This document shows positions 33,690-49,100 of a stretch of 64,000 nt of DNA, piece by piece. Origin of the DNA: Arcuatula senhousia (taxonomy: Eukaryota; Mollusca; Bivalvia; Mytilida; Mytilidae); NCBI GenBank assembly GCA_963971305.1, contig OZ020303.1, forward strand, positions 42,954,106-43,018,105, read 5' to 3'. Numbering within the stretch: position 1 is the first letter of the stretch; each line of letters begins with the position of its first letter. The notes under the pieces were generated by a model. The model had not been told where the DNA came from. It searched no databases and saw nothing but the letters and a program-made list of their open reading frames with translations. A program made the position numbers and the translations under genes.

Positions 33690-34960
33690 CCTTGATCTGC
33701 TTCTGTCATCTTTATGTGAGGTTCATCTACTTCTTTGTTTTCTTTGTTCTTGTCTTGATGTTATGGTATCACGGCGGCATTGGGTGCTATGAAAATGCCC
33801 TGCAGTTATTCTAAAAGTGTTCTTCGTTATATTGGCACATACTTTTGGTATCTGTGAATGGGAGTGACGTATTTTTCCAAACAATAATTTTCAAGATGAC
33901 CGCCATTTCCAGCTCAAAATTTCTACCTTGTCGCAAGGTTTGGTTTACACAGTAAACATGTTATGCCGAGTAACTCAGTTTTTTATCAGTATTATGAACT
34001 TTGTGTGGTTCTAACAAATGTTGACAGATATTTTATTAAATTGTTTCTGAATAACTATCTTCACAAACATGTAGGTTCGTAGTATGATATTCGGTCTTGC
34101 AGATAGAAACCACTTCAATGCTTTTGATTCCTTTCATAATTACCAGGCACATTGAATATGGTATCCTAATGGTGATACGTATATCTTCACTATCTGTTTC
34201 TGTTTTATTCAACAGTATATTCGGTACTTTGTTGTCTCGCCCTCCACGAAATCTTAGGGATGGTGATTTCGACGGCAGTGTCCTAGAAAGTTTTGTTTTG
34301 TCTATTAACAAGAATCATCTACGAACGGAAGGCCAGTTTTCAATCATCTGCTTTTGACATCTTTATGTGTGATGCATCTACTTCTTTGTTATTTTCTTGA
34401 TATTATGGGATCACGGAGGCATTTAAGTCCACCCGGGTGCTTTGAGAATGCCCTGCAGTTTTCTTAAAGTGTTCTTTGTTATATTGGCACATACTTTTGG
34501 TATCAGTTATATATTTATACACTTTTCTGATTTATTTTTTTCTTAATCTGTATCCTCTACATTTTCTATTACCACCTTTTTAGCCGAAAATTTAGAAAAT
34601 TACATCTGCTCAGATACTCGCGGAATTTGTTTTTGGTAATAAATATGCTATGCTGAGTTGAATTTTCCAAACAATGATTTTCAAGATGACCGCCATTTCC
34701 AGCCATAAATTTCAACCTAGTCGCAGGGTTGGTTTACACATGCAGTAAACATGTTTTGTCGAGTTACTCAGTTAAATGGCGTTACACATCTAACATTTTT
34801 AAAATGACCATTTATATTTTAAAGAAATATGGTTTTCGATGTCACGAAATCTAAGGAATGGTGATTTCGACGGCAGTGTCCCAGAAAGTTTTGGTTTTGT
34901 CTAACAAGAACCATCTACGACAGGAAGGATTAGCAGCATTTGAATCAAAATAAAAGTACC
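33690..34960 (+). repeat. Degenerate tandem duplication, about 640-bp unit
   Basis: The unit at about 33690-34330 recurs at about 34347-34960 with the same order of blocks: CATCTACTTCTTTGTT, GAATGCCCTGCAGTT, GTTATATTGGCACATACTTT, TTTCAAGATGACCGCCATTT, GTAAACATGTT and GGTGATTTCGACGGCAGTGT. A further diverged piece lies at 35290-35410. The nature of the repeated unit is unknown. It has lost any long open frame. Confidence 0.6.
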
Positions 34961-37152
34961 TTAGTTTGGAAACCAGAACTCAAACCTAAAAACTTTTGAA
35001 CAGGGAAGTAAAATCCTTCACCAAGGATATCAACCATCTTTTTATGCTGCTCCAGTCTAGAATGAATTTTGAATTTAAGCTGTTCTTGTAGGTGTCCAAG
35101 TTAAAGCTAAATTTAAAAGATCATGTGTTTTTTTTTACCTTTAATTGTTTCTATTGCCTTTTTTCAACGAAGAGTGGTATTAAGGACACTTTATAATGGC
35201 TTGGAAGCCCTCAAAAAGTCGTTGATGTTTCCTCCTGTCTTGTAGTGATGTCCATTTTAGTTTTTAGAATCTGTTCCAGTCACAAAGTAGTAGTGACTTC
35301 TCAATAGCAGGATTTGAATCAAAACATTGAAGGGTCGTAAACCAAAGGATTGAAGGAAATTTACTCAAACCTAGAACTTTCGAACTTAAAAGCCAAATCC
35401 ATCACCGAAAACATGTACCTTGTTCTAAACGTTCTGCAAGGAATGAAAATCTTAACCTGAAGCTCTGCGCTGTACTATCATTCCAGTTGATTTGACCGAT
35501 ATGATGGTTTCAATTCAAGCCATCGTTGTCCGAGCAGAAATGACCTTCGCGGACCAGACGAGACAACAACTTCCTTTTATCACCTGCCTGATAGTAATAC
35601 GTTAATTTGACAAATACCACTCAAAGCAATATGTCCGAATTGGTGCTGCTCTGTCACTTTAAAGTCATTATTACTGGTATCCGGGACTAGTATAGCAATC
35701 CAAAAAAGAACCACAATTATATTAAAGAGAAACCATGTACGCTCTGCACTTCCAGAGGAACATCAACCTTGCTTTCCAGACCAGAAAGAATATAAAGACC
35801 TAAATCAAACACAACCAGCAACAAGGAAATTCTGACTGATCATAATGGTACAACAGAGGCAACCAAAAAATGACGAGTATACTTGGAGGACATCGCCGTT
35901 TGGGTAGACACGTAGTAATATACAGCACAAGAAATGGGAAAAACACTAAACAAGAAGCTGGACGGACCAGTAATTACCTCTACCGCATCACCAAGCAACA
36001 TTTTTCTTAGGCGACAGTCGCGACTAGCGTTCATTTGTGGAATGTCACATGGTATAAACCACAGCAGACATTTTGACCCTCTTTTATCTTCATGGTTTTT
36101 GTAATGGAGGCCATGTTTGATAAACAATCTTTTTGCCTTCACCGTCGATGATATAAAACTTTTTAGTAGAACACCACTCCGTCGTCTTCCATACGTTTTA
36201 TGTGGAAATGAATAATACGTCAATTTACATTTGCTGAATTTTATACCAGTCCACTTTACTTTTATAAGGTTTTTCTTTATCAATCTCTACAAAAAATAGG
36301 TTTTGTTGTTTTCACGAGGTATTTAAAAATTCGTCAGCGTGACAGCCCGCCCAGGTTGTATGGCAATCCAAAGTATAATTTATTAGCATCTGTCATTTTA
36401 ATTACATTAGTTTTAATGTAATATAGAAGGTCTCTGAATTAATTCGTAATATTGAATTTGAGGTTGAAAATTAGGCAACGACTTAATTAGTGAATTCAAC
36501 ATTGTAAGAATTCATTGAAAAAATACGACCTTTCATTCAAATTGTTTTTTCCCTATTCGTCTTGTTGATAAGCACGTTAATTCGTAAAGCAACGATTTAG
36601 TTCATTAAACTACAAATTTCTCTTTGTGTGACAAACGCACTGGCTTGTGACATTTGTAGCCGGTCCTACACACCAATTAAGTACTAGATTCCTTCAGAAA
36701 ATATGCCGTTTGTTTAACGCTGTGGTGGTTCTCTCTTCTTGTGAGGTCCGCGTACTGTGGTTCACTGTTGCTTAGCAACTAATGTAAGCTGCTGTTACTT
36801 GAGCAATCCCATTTAAATCTAGCCAATCCGATAACAGACATACACGATATCATCTTGTCATTCATCACAGTAGGCGGAGCTACATACAATATCTGGAGTC
36901 TTGAAGTTTGCAAGAATGATATCGGTTGTATGGAGTGTTCAGTGTTTTGTTTGGAATTTAACTTCTGTGAGGACTTATATTAATTCAAAGATGAATATAA
37001 CTGTAAAAATGTGTTTGCCTTTGTATTTAACTGTGTATTATTAATATCTGTATCTAGTTTGTATATAAACCAAACAGCATTCCACGTGGTTTTGAAATCT
37101 TTCAAATGACATAGTTTATATTTGTTGGATTCCCCTTCATCAACGGGAAACA
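34961..37152. other. Region upstream of Patched, includes an unassigned 147-codon minus frame
   Basis: No recognised gene. The minus-strand frame 36283-35840 (147 codons, several Arg/Lys patches) has no domain I know and no clear splice context. The Patched promoter and 5' UTR should lie within the last few hundred bases. There is no clear TATA box. Confidence 0.35.
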
Positions 37153-40100
37153 ATGAATATTCGAAGAAGGGGTACAAATTCACCTGTGGATGTGGATTTG
37201 TTAACAAGGACTAGTTTTGTAGATGCTAGGACTGCATATAAACAAGTGAAAAAGGTAAGTGAAACGATGCATTTCCGTGACCTCATTTCATTCTGACACT
37301 ATCTGGGAGTTCTCCATCTAAACTTAAGTACAATATGATATTTGTAAAACATGAAAATGCCATTCATATCCATTTTTTCCACTGATAATATATATTCTGA
37401 TAAACGGTGTTGTAACCTCGGGCAAAAACACAATTCATTTAGATATATATAGACAAGAGATGAATATAAAATTTCCCATTCTTTATATATAAGCACAATT
37501 ATTTCAGTAAACTTTTTATATTTAATGTAATATACTTACTTTTATACATTCTTTTCAATATTACTATTTTAAAATGTTGATTCTCCTCTTTTTGTCATCC
37601 CATTGTTTATTTCTTTCTCCGGGTACTCTTTGTCCCAATTCCAGCACTTTTGTTTTCTGCTTTCAGGGTAAAGCTGATGGCAATAAATGTGCTTTATGGG
37701 TGCGATGGCACCTTCAGAAATACATGTTCAGCATCGGGTGTTTCATACAGTTACATTGTGGAAAAGTATTGTTTATGGGATTATTATTGTTGTCATTATG
37801 CTGCATAGGCTTCAAACTCGTCAAATTCGAAACAAGTGTGGAGGATTTATGGGTTGAAGGTAATATATCGACTTAAATTAGCTTATTTCATCATCTTCAA
37901 TTCGCTAAACAACATATTCATTCAAAAACTTTTCTCGAAAAGGTAAAAACGAGTAAGCCGCCATCTTGTTTCCTGACCTAGAAATTTGATCGTGGCTGTG
38001 TGTGGTCTCGTCTGTTATATTAAGAACGCTGTATTCATTCTACATGGGTTGATGGTTGTTTTGAACAATCACAGCATATCGGTCACAAGTTTGATTATTC
38101 CCGCTCATTAAAGTCATTAAGATTGGTCAAGATAAAATCAATAAACAATACCTACGATTGCATCTCATTGCTGTTACGATATTCTCTAAGCAAAAAAATT
38201 GTGCACTTTGTGTAATATCAGATTGGCACTCCCTATTTCGACACGATTGGTTAACAAAAAGCCAAGATATTAATTACAGAAATTACAAAGGTTCATTATC
38301 AGATATCTTAATCAAGATATACAGGTAACGAGATTAACGTCTTTTTGTGAGGTCTGGTGAAAAGGCCCCTTGGGAAACCTTAGTTGCCGTAGGTTGCAAC
38401 TGAGTCTGGTTATGAGGTATTTTTTTCTCATAAAAAACCAAAACAAATAAGTTCCTTATTTTTAATGTTAGAATGTTTGATATGTTCTCAGTCAAAGAAC
38501 GCGTCTTTAAAAGTTTTGGTTTTTATAAAGTCACTTGGTAGAAAACTAGCAAAGTGTGAATCTTTTACCACCGTTTTTAAAGATGCTTTCTGGCGATAAC
38601 ACTGTTTTATAACTGTTTAATGCCGAATGCATCTTTGTAGATAATAATAAAATCATAAAACCAAAACATATAATAATAATTATAGTATAACTAATGAGGG
38701 GTGGCGAATATCAATTTTAATGTCACGAGTCTCGAATAACGCCAGGATTCAACAAGTGCGCGGAACTTGTTCCGCGCACGAGTTGAATCCCCTAGCGTTA
38801 TTCGACACGAGTGACATTAAAATTGATATTCGTCATCCCGAATTAGTTATACTATTTATTATATAGATAATTTTGAAATACGTGACTAATAGATCATGAA
38901 ATAATGAAAACGAAAGAAATTTTTGATTAATGAATTGTGTATTGCGCACTAATCTTAGTTACGTATTTTTCGCGGGAAACTTCACGAGGGTTAGATAAAT
39001 TCGCACGCGAGTTAGATAAATCCTGTAATTAACTCCGTGAAAATATAGAAATTTATTTAACTCGGAAATCACGATCTTTCACCTATATCTATATAATAAG
39101 ACCGTGTAAACAACTTTGGGTGAGTGCATTATTTATGGTCATACACAAAGTATGTTCTTACCGTCTTTTTTGATTAAATAGGCATGTGTGGGTTATAAAT
39201 TCAGCTTCAGTCAGTATATAAACATTTTATGTTATCACCATGATCATTTACAATTTTTAAAAGTCGGTAGGAATTTGATGTGACTATAAAGAAAAATTGC
39301 AGACTGGCAAAATTTTTCGTTTATATATTTTCAGGGATGTCCAAAACAAGTTTAGTTTTATTTAATCCCTGATATTTTTAATTTTTTAATTGTTAAAAGA
39401 TTTTTTTTGGAATTTCATCTAATGTTTTTTATCATTACACATTGTTTTTGGAGTTATATAACTTAGTTATGTGATCATGATGATAGTTAAAATAAATTTG
39501 TTTTTGTGACCTGAATTTCTCAAGCCTTACAATAGTTAATTTATGTACTTGGATTACATTTGATGGGGGCCTCAATGGATGAATGAAGCAAATATTTTCT
39601 TTTCTACCTGGGTCATCTGTAGTGTGACCAAGTTTGATAATGAATACCAATTTTCTTTGAAAAGAAAGAAATCTTAACTTTAAATGAAAGAAGAGACATT
39701 TTGTTTGCATGATGTTGAATAGGCTTAAGAGATTCATGGAGGGAGATTTTTCAGTAATTACACATATAAAAATACACAATTGGTTAAATTATGTTAATCT
39801 AAGGTACACCCATGAATTATTTGCACAAATCAGCAGAAATATCTTAATGCACATTGTTGCTTAGATAAGAAGGCAGTTGAACAAAATTTGTTGAAAAAGA
39901 AACAGAATTGGTGAGGGTTTTTTTCCTTAAGTAATTGGTAAAAAGTCAGAAATAGCTCTCAAATCCTTTTAGAATGTTAAAATAAAAATCCCAAACTGTC
40001 TTCAATGCAAAGTTTTTGCACTGCTAGAATTCATCAATTTCTAAATTTTTTGTTGCATTTTTTAAGTACACCTGTATTGCTGGAAGTAACATTGATATTT

Positions 40101-43100
40101 TTTTTGAAAACACATTACACCAAAACAGCAATTTCTACCAATTATTCTCTAGAAAAATGACAGAAAAGATTTGAACTTCTGGTTTATACATTCTTTTCAT
40201 TAGTGCTGCTGTACATTGAGTTCAGAAAAAAATGTTCTATGGAAATATCAGCATGATTTGTTATAATCATTAGGTGTAATTCCTGGGCTTCACATTACAC
40301 ACAACAAGATAAATGTTGTGTGCATATCCCATTCATACAATGGTTTTATGATATGGGTTTGATTTGACCAGCATGAATAAAAAAAGGGGAAACAAAAGGA
40401 TCTCCCTTCTGTTAACTTTAGTATACTTTACCAATTTAAATTATTTTAAACATTTCAGTTTTCTTATCTTTATTAATTTAGTAAATTTAACTTGAAATGA
40501 AAAAAAAGAAATAAAGGGGGGATAATTCTGATTTTTTTCAAGTTTTTCCAAATTGCCTTAAGAAAGTTCCAAATCACCCATAATAATAAAACATGACTAC
40601 ATAACATTATTTTTGACTGAACTAGAAGGCAAAAGGTTATTTATTATGGACTGTCCATATGATACGATCCTCAAATATTTCTTCTTGTCATGTGTCATAG
40701 TTTTACAAAACATACATTCATTTAACACACTAGATCTGAAATATGAGAGATAAGCAACTTAAAAAGTCTTGACATAATGAAAAAAAGCACTGTTTTGGAT
40801 GTCTTTTTTTTTCATGTTTTTTTTTGCTTAGACACATACATGTAGCCTGTTAGGCATTTTGGTTTGAAACTTTTTAAACTACATTGGATGTTTTATGTGA
40901 ATAATAGACAGCGATCTACTGACTTAGGCAATAACACAGGATATACGCATAAGCTTGTAAAAGATATCATTTAAAAGACCACCATGTTAGAAAGACATAA
41001 GGATTGTTCTTTTATACCAATTAGTCAATATTGCATGGGAGTTGATTTGCTTTAATCAGATATTTCCTCATTATATCTACATGGCTAGTTCTATTAGATC
41101 TGCAGATATACTTTGAATGGTGCGCAATTATAATCAAAATGCTTTGGCATGTGGAAAGTTTTTTCTTATTGCCCTTTAAATTTGGCCACAGGCCATGTTC
41201 ATTTTATATTTTGATGTTTCTTTTATTGATGCATTAGAAATTTTTGATGGCCACTATATTGTAAATCCTATAAAAAAATGTTCAAAATGTCTTGCATGAG
41301 AAATTTTAGTGATTTTCAGGGTTATTTTTTTCTTTTGAAGTATCCACTTCTGGTTTAGAGATTTAGATAATTTTTTATTCAATCCAGTTTTCTGCAACTG
41401 GTAAAGAACATGGCTCCAAAATTTTAGGTGGCATCTTTTCCTAAACTTTTGGCTCTTTCTATTTCTTCAATTTTCTGTTTAAATGAAAGTTCAAACACAA
41501 GATACAAAACCAAAGGATTCACAAAAGTAACCAACAAAAAAAGCTTAAGAAGCTCCCACCCAAAAAGGACAATAAATTGATTACGACAAATTTTATACCT
41601 CTATTTGTACCATAATAACCTGTTTTTACCCTATTTGAATACTAGGCCAATTATATTTCACCTTACAAAACATAAAATTATGTTCAACATAATATTTGAG
41701 CAAGCTCTGTTCTCCTTTGTAAATTTATCTCATTGTATTTTTGCCAAAGATTTTTTCAATGTATAAAGACTTTGAAATAAAAGAAAAGTAGAAACCACCC
41801 AAAGGTACCAGCCTATTGGTGACATTTGGATAAAAAACTAAATTTGACAAGAAAAACATGATGTGAGATCTTACTGGATCATTGAATATGTTCAATGTGT
41901 TGCATGTCAAATCCCCAATTACTGCCAAAGTTTCAATAGACTCTGTCAAGTTTACATTTGAGAAATTTAAAAAGTGGATTTGAATAAACTGTATTTTGCA
42001 TGAGTTCTGATCCATCAATTAGTATATAGTTGTAATGGAACTTAAGTTTGAAGGAATGAATGAAATTCTCCTTGAGAAATGGTATTTTTCACTTTGGCTA
42101 AAGCTTTCTTGCATGACAATATCTATTTAAACCATACTGTTATAATATTTAATTAAATTTTTGAAGTTTTTCATACATCACTTCTCCACTATAACATACA
42201 CTTTATTGTTTGGTCCAAAGTTGAAAGAGGGCATTTTTTTCTATGTAGAAAACCCCCTCTACCTTATAACATGATAAATTCCAAATTGACACTCAAATCT
42301 ATTTGTTTACACATGAAGAAAAACTTTAATATTGTAGTAGAAAGCAAACTTGGTTACCAAATTACGATTAATTATTTTGTGGTAAAAAAGACAGTAAAGT
42401 AAAAAATACTGTTATGAAAAGACATTTGCGTAGAATGCACTTAGTAGGTACAAGATAGATATGTTCACACGTGACATTCAGGCCACACACAGGCAAGTCC
42501 TCTATAACCAATCGCTTTAAAGGCAACCATCCCAATCTTAACATAGGTCATTGTCACAATATTTCTTCTATTGTACTATATCTTAATCAAATATTTACTG
42601 TCTGTATTGAGTAAATAGTTTAAAGATTTGAACGTCTTTAAAAAAAACTTAAAAATGATTAAACTCAGGTTCCATCTGATAAGATTTTCAGTAATAAAGG
42701 ACATATTAAGTACAAAAAAGAAAATTTTTGAACAATAGAATGAACAAAATCTTTTTCAAATAAAGTACTGTTTGTTTAAAAAGTTTTTCATTTTTGTATC
42801 TCATTTCAATTCACCTATTATTTCCATATCCTTTGAAAAGTGATTTTCATTTACCTTCTATAATTCTGCTTATCATTTTGCTTTGCAAATTTAAGTGCAT
42901 ATGCTTAAATGAGGTTAATTTATAATTATGATAACAAGGCATGTTTAAGTACAGCACACTCTATTTATGTTCCTTAGGTCATGTACAGATTGATAAGAAA
43001 ATCATTTGGATTTTCACTGTCCTCAGTCTCAATATCTAGTACCATAGGTTGAGATGTTTTACGTGTGTTTTTTAGCCCCACCTATGAAAGTAAAGAATCA

Positions 43101-46100
43101 GATGGTGCTCAGGTCTGTCTGTCTGTCCATCCAAAATCTGGTTAACCTTAAGATTTAAGTTGAGAAAAGACATATTGCAAGGTTGGAGAATCGTGTCTTT
43201 TTGACAAATAGTTTTCCATTGCCATTTGAAAATTAACATTTTAATCTTGATTTTCTGCTTAATATGTACATGTTCTGCAAGTGAATTTTTTATCCCATAG
43301 ATTATCATTAATCTCTTTGATATTTTTGTCTTTAGCATTTACATCCAAATTCTATGTTTTTAGAGGACGGAAGACTTGAGAAAGAATTGGCCTATACCAA
43401 GGCAACGGTTGGTGTAGGAAGTGGGACTACTAGTGAACTTATAATTCAAACTCCAAAAGCAGGAACTAATATATTGACTCAAAAATCATTACTTTTACAT
43501 TTGGAAACATTATTACAAGTGACAGAAATTGAAGTGGAACTATTTGAAACGTAAGTCAAAATTTTTCATTTCTGAATGTTTGAAGAGCATTGTTTTAATG
43601 CATCATACATGTAAGCTATATATTAGTATTTTGTGTTGCAAATCCAAGAACTGAACAAAAATGACATAGTTGATATATTTAATAGACAAGTAAATCTACA
43701 ATCATTTATTCTTTTGAACTTTAAGTTGGTGCATGTGCAAGAAGTTAGTTTATAAAGTCACTTTTTGTTGATGTGACTTCTGCATTGACCTCTCAATTAA
43801 GGATGTGCTTGGATTAACCTACATTATTGTTATGCTTAGTTTTGTCTTAAGATTGTACCTTCAAATGTAAATAATATTATTTTGCAGAACTTGGAAATTT
43901 CATGATATTTGTTATGTTGCTGAATTCCCAGTTTTTGAGGACAATATAATAGATAGTGTAAGTACACAAAAAAGATAAAAATATTGAATTATCTCCCTAT
44001 ATTATCAAATCGTGCAGTTTATCAGTTAATTTCTGATAAAATTCTTTCTTGTTTACATTTTGATAGTGGTTTTGAAATAAGAATATTGAAAAACTATTTT
44101 TTTAAGAATACATGTATCTTAAGCATTATCATGTCTGTCTCTCAAACATATCAAAAATTAGATAAGGTTTGGTCCTTCAAAGAAAAACAAATGATTCTTC
44201 TTTCTGTCTTTTTCAAGGCAATCACAAATCGGACACCCACTTTTTACTTTAAAAATGGTACAAGATCAGTACAAATAGTAAAATAAAACTACGCGATTGT
44301 AAATAAAACCCTCTTTTTGAGGCTCAATTATTTGTAAAAAAATATTTTAAGTTTGATTTGTGTAAGATCATTTCATTAATCTTTTCTTTTTTTCTACAGA
44401 TAATTCAACAGTTAACACCATGTATTGTTATAACACCACTGGACTGCTTCTGGGAGGGGTCTAAAGTTTTAGGCCCTCATCATTCAGTCTGGACAACATT
44501 GTAAGTATAAATTCTAGTATGTTATGTAAAGTCTATTGACAGATAAGAACTTGTACAGAATATAACAAAATGGTAGCAAAGTGGTGTCCGTTGCGGATTC
44601 AGGGGGGGGGGGGCAGTATGCTCATCTTTAATTGAGAAGTTTTATTATTTTCTGTATAAAATTGACCAAGCAACTTCAAATTTTCATCAAAATCTGACAT
44701 TTTTAGCAATTACGCCCCCTTTCACGGACCCCTGTATCTGCCCCTGGGTGTTATGCTGGGTTTTCAGTACCCAATATTCTGTTTTGCCGTAGATAAGTAG
44801 GATATTGTCACTATTTTAGTCGGTTCGAGCAATGGTGGGAATAGAAAAACGGAATCTATAACATTATAACTTTTATATGGAAGTTCTAACAACATACATT
44901 TCCAAATTAACTCAATTTCAAAATTAAGCTGTGATATCTTTGTTCAGATTGACTTCAAACAGACTTTGTGCAGCACTTCCTCTGATGAAAACTTTGCAGA
45001 TTTCTTGTTAACCTTATGTTAGGCATCTCTGGTTCAGTTAATTATACCTTCTCTTTTCTCAGATAATGGGTGAATGATTATTACTGACATTACAAATTCT
45101 CGTTTCAACATTCCTGGCAAGGTCCTGAATATTCTGGGTGGTAAAAAATGACGGAGATAGGGGGTACCTCCAATAAAAAAAATTATGATCTCGGTTGATG
45201 GAGCCTGGTAAAAAAAGGAAACTGTGGAATTTTTAATTGAAAAGATGATAGGCATGGTAGGGCAAGTTTCCAAATGTATGATTGAACTTTATTTATATTT
45301 AGTGAATGCTGTGAAGTAGTTTTCCATTATATTGTATGAAATGCACTATAGATTTTTTTCTTCACTCAAAATTTGTCTATTTCAATTAACAACCTATGAA
45401 TTTGATGCTCTGTGACCTGTATTTGTTTAATTTAGAAAAATAAATGCATTCCAGAATGTAAGAATATGTCAAATTTTTTAAGTAGTTTCATGGTTGTAAT
45501 GTAAGTTTTGTCTCAGAAAACTATTTTATCTTTGCTTGATTTTTTTTCATGAAATTATTACAATTTATGTAAACTAAAATCTGTACTTTGTAATGCAAAA
45601 CAGATATTTATTAGAATATACACAATAACATGGATATGTTGAGGCATCTATGTCAAGTGATCTATGTTAAGTGAAAAATAGGTACAAGATTTTAAACCAA
45701 ATTTGCATGGGCGTAGGAACCGGTACGGTTGGTACGGCTCCGACCGTACCAATATTTTTGGCAGGTACGGAATGCCGTACCAATAATTTTCATAATTTTA
45801 TAGAAAAATGTATGAAAAAGTAAAAATGAAAATAAAGCAGTGGTGTAAATCGCACTACTCTATATCTAATCTAAATATAAGTTCGAGGATTTCCTTCGTA
45901 TGTTATAAAAATAGATTAGTGATAATGCTGCTGGCATCATCCTGATTATCAATTCTATTTTTATCGCGTGTACACACGGTATGCGTATGAAATATTTGTT
46001 TTGAATGAACATGCCGCCAACAAAACGACCAAGATTAGACCACCTGCGTAATCAAGGAAAAATTTATTCCTTCTTCATAAATCCAGACAATAATCGGTAA

Positions 46101-49100
46101 ATATAACGTAGTCATAAAATTACACAAATCCTGCTTCCAAAACCACAAATTTGTGCATGGACCTAACAGTTTAAACAAAAATTGTGTGACATACTTGATT
46201 GTCCTGATTTTCATTTTCATTGACCGGCCGAAACATACACTGTATCATTTTGTACTTAAAATGATCTGACAAAAAAGTAATTTTACTTGAAATAATTAAA
46301 CCTTGTGACAGATTGAACCTCCCCTCCCCCACCCATATAATAATAAACATTGTAATTATTACCCGACACTTATCACCAAAGCTCACTTAGTCTCGAAGCT
46401 CTTGATTTAATTATCAATTACGGTAGTGTACTATAGTTTTTTTTCATTCCCTAAAGCTTTGCGTGATCAAATCACAGTGGATCAGATTTACGTTAGCAGG
46501 TCCAAACAGGACCACCCTGCAATGTCGCATGCTCCAAATATGTTTCGGAAGATCCCATAATTCCCATGGTCTAAATCATTATTAATTTTGCAGATCGGCT
46601 GTATTTCTTCGTCCCACATTGTTTTTATGTGTTGATACGAATACTGCTAGATTTCCGTATTTTAAAATCGTGTGTCTTTTGTTAGGCTGGTATGCAAAGG
46701 CTCACTTCATCAAGGCGATATAGAATCCGGTGGTCGCCAGTGTACATGCATTGCATTAGTGTTCTTAGCCAAACCAGAGGTACCTAATTCAGTACAAAGA
46801 GTAGATGAGACATTGCATAAGGGAACAGCATTATACCAAAATCTTTCTCGTGGGGAAAATGTATACTTTCTGATAACAGACTTTCCAAGACGAGTTAACA
46901 TCGAAAACTGTGAATTTGATCTTGATATGAGTGATCCACTCAGTGGCATGGTGTTGCAGGATGCTGACCATGCAGAATCCTTGACATTTAAGCTTGAAAC
47001 AGCAATCGAACATTCATTTTCAAAAGCACCTACATGTTTCTTGACCACTGGTAGTGATCCGGGATACACAGTTGGGATCAAAAAGGTAGAAGACCACTAC
47101 TATGTCCTGGATTCTCATAGTAGAGATGATAAAGGATTGTCAAGTCCTACGGGAAAAGCTGTAGTGTTAAAGTTGAGCTCAAGCGATCAGTTGGTTACCT
47201 ATATAAAAGACATGAGTCAATCTGTATCAAACACGGATGTGCAATACGAATTGACACCAGTTGTCATTGTAGAAGTTAATGAGTCAAATGAGATTCCATC
47301 AGATGAACTTTATGAATCCCCGGTTGAAGGTGCTCCAAATGTTGACAATCCAAATACCCAAACTATTGGACAAGACAACAACACAGAAGATGCCCAGAAT
47401 AATGACAATTCCAATACCCAAACTAGTACACAAGAAAACAACACAGAAGAAAGAAATAGTCAGGTAAATGCATGCATTTGGCTTTGGGTTGTTTTTGCTT
47501 TGACTGTCCGTTTCTCTAATAGAAATGTGAAGAGTTAGAAATAAAAAAAAATAATATACCCGAAAGATATGGCAGAGGAACAACTTATTAAACAAATTTA
47601 AGAGTATTTTTGTCAATCAAAATGAACCAAAATAGTGATCATGGTGATAGAGCCTTTTATATCGGTGTTTACAATATATCTGTAGCGCATCATAGATTTG
47701 ATCTGTAGTTCGGTAGTTGTGCTCTTGGGTTGTAAAATCCTTAGAATTTTCTCTGATTGCATGTTCGAACTTTCTTTTGTAACGCTATCTTGAAAAGATT
47801 TTTGTATTTCAGGAATTCCATGCAGAAAGAGAACATCCTTACCAGCCTAGAAATATAGAATTTCCCAAACGAAAATTTGGAAAAGATAAAATTAGATACA
47901 GGTCTTTCCAGTCATGTTGGTTCGACACATTTAAATGGCTCCATTATGATGAAATTCAAGACAAAGCATATTGTCATCCATGTACACTTGCTAAGAAAAA
48001 AGGGATGTTGACATCAGGAAAAGTCGAACAAGCATTTATAACTTCCGGTTACACCAACTGGAATGATGCAATGCGTGGATTTGAAAAGCACCGTGTTTCA
48101 GACTGTCATAATGAAGCAGAAAGTCGACTGAGAGATGAGGCGTCCGACACTAATGTCAGCCATGCATTAAATAGTCAATTAAAAGGAGAAAAAGAGAAAA
48201 ATCGAGACTCTTTACTGAAATTGGTCTCCAATTTAAAGTTCCTGGCAAGACAAGGTATGGCAATAAGAGGTGCAGATCAGGACCAAGACTCGAATTTTTT
48301 TCAATTAAACTCCTTAAGAGCAGAAGACAATCCAGCTCTAGCTGAATGGTTGAAACGAAAATCAAACAGGTATACATCCCCTGACATCCAGAATGAGATT
48401 TTGTCACTAATGTCGCATACAATACTGCGTGACATTTCGAGAGACGTTCAAAATTCAAAATATTTCGCTATTTTGGCTGATGAGACCACGGACATCAGTA
48501 ACCGTGAGCAGTTGGTTATATGCCTGAGATGGATTGATGGAAATTTGGACGTTCATGAAGACTTTCTTGGGTTATATAAAATTGATGACACGGGAGCTGA
48601 AACAATATCCAAAGCAATATTAGATGCACTGCTCAGATTAAACATTAATATAACAAAATGCAGAGGACAAACTTACGACGGGGCTAGTGCGATGTCTGGA
48701 CGTAAATCAGGAGTGCAAACCCGAATAAAAGAAAAACAACCAAAGGCTTTGTTTAATCACTGTCATGGACATTTATTGAACCTTGCTTGTTCAGACAATA
48801 TAAAACAAATCGATGTAATGAGAAATGCTTTGGACATTTCTTATGAAATCACAAAGTTGGTAAAGAAATCTCCACAACGTGATACGTATCTTGAGAAACT
48901 GAGACAGGTTTCATCATCTGAAACAGACAGTCCAAATCCTAAAATTCGAGTTTTATGTCCAACGAGATGGACCGTCAAAGCAGATGCATTACACTCTATT
49001 ATGGAAAACTACTCTGATCTTATGGATTTATGGGAATGGTCACTAGCAAAGGTCAAGGATACCGACATGAAGGCAAGGATACGTGGAGTTCAAGCTTACA

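Noticed and set aside
35840..36283. 147-codon minus-strand open frame upstream of Patched
   Set aside because: No domain recognised and no neighbouring exons. Could be chance or an old transposon trace.
45034..45273. 79-codon minus-strand frame in Patched intron 5
   Set aside because: Lies in intronic sequence without domain or splice context.
46672..46674. GTG as start of the protease-domain frame
   Set aside because: A stop lies just upstream in frame, and the AG at 46684-46685 joins in phase to an upstream exon that has a proper ATG at 46011.
47464..47538. Extension of the protease-domain frame past 47463 to its own stop
   Set aside because: CAG|GTAAAT at 47461-47469 is a good donor that joins in phase to the transposase exon. 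An unspliced truncated product is possible but less likely.
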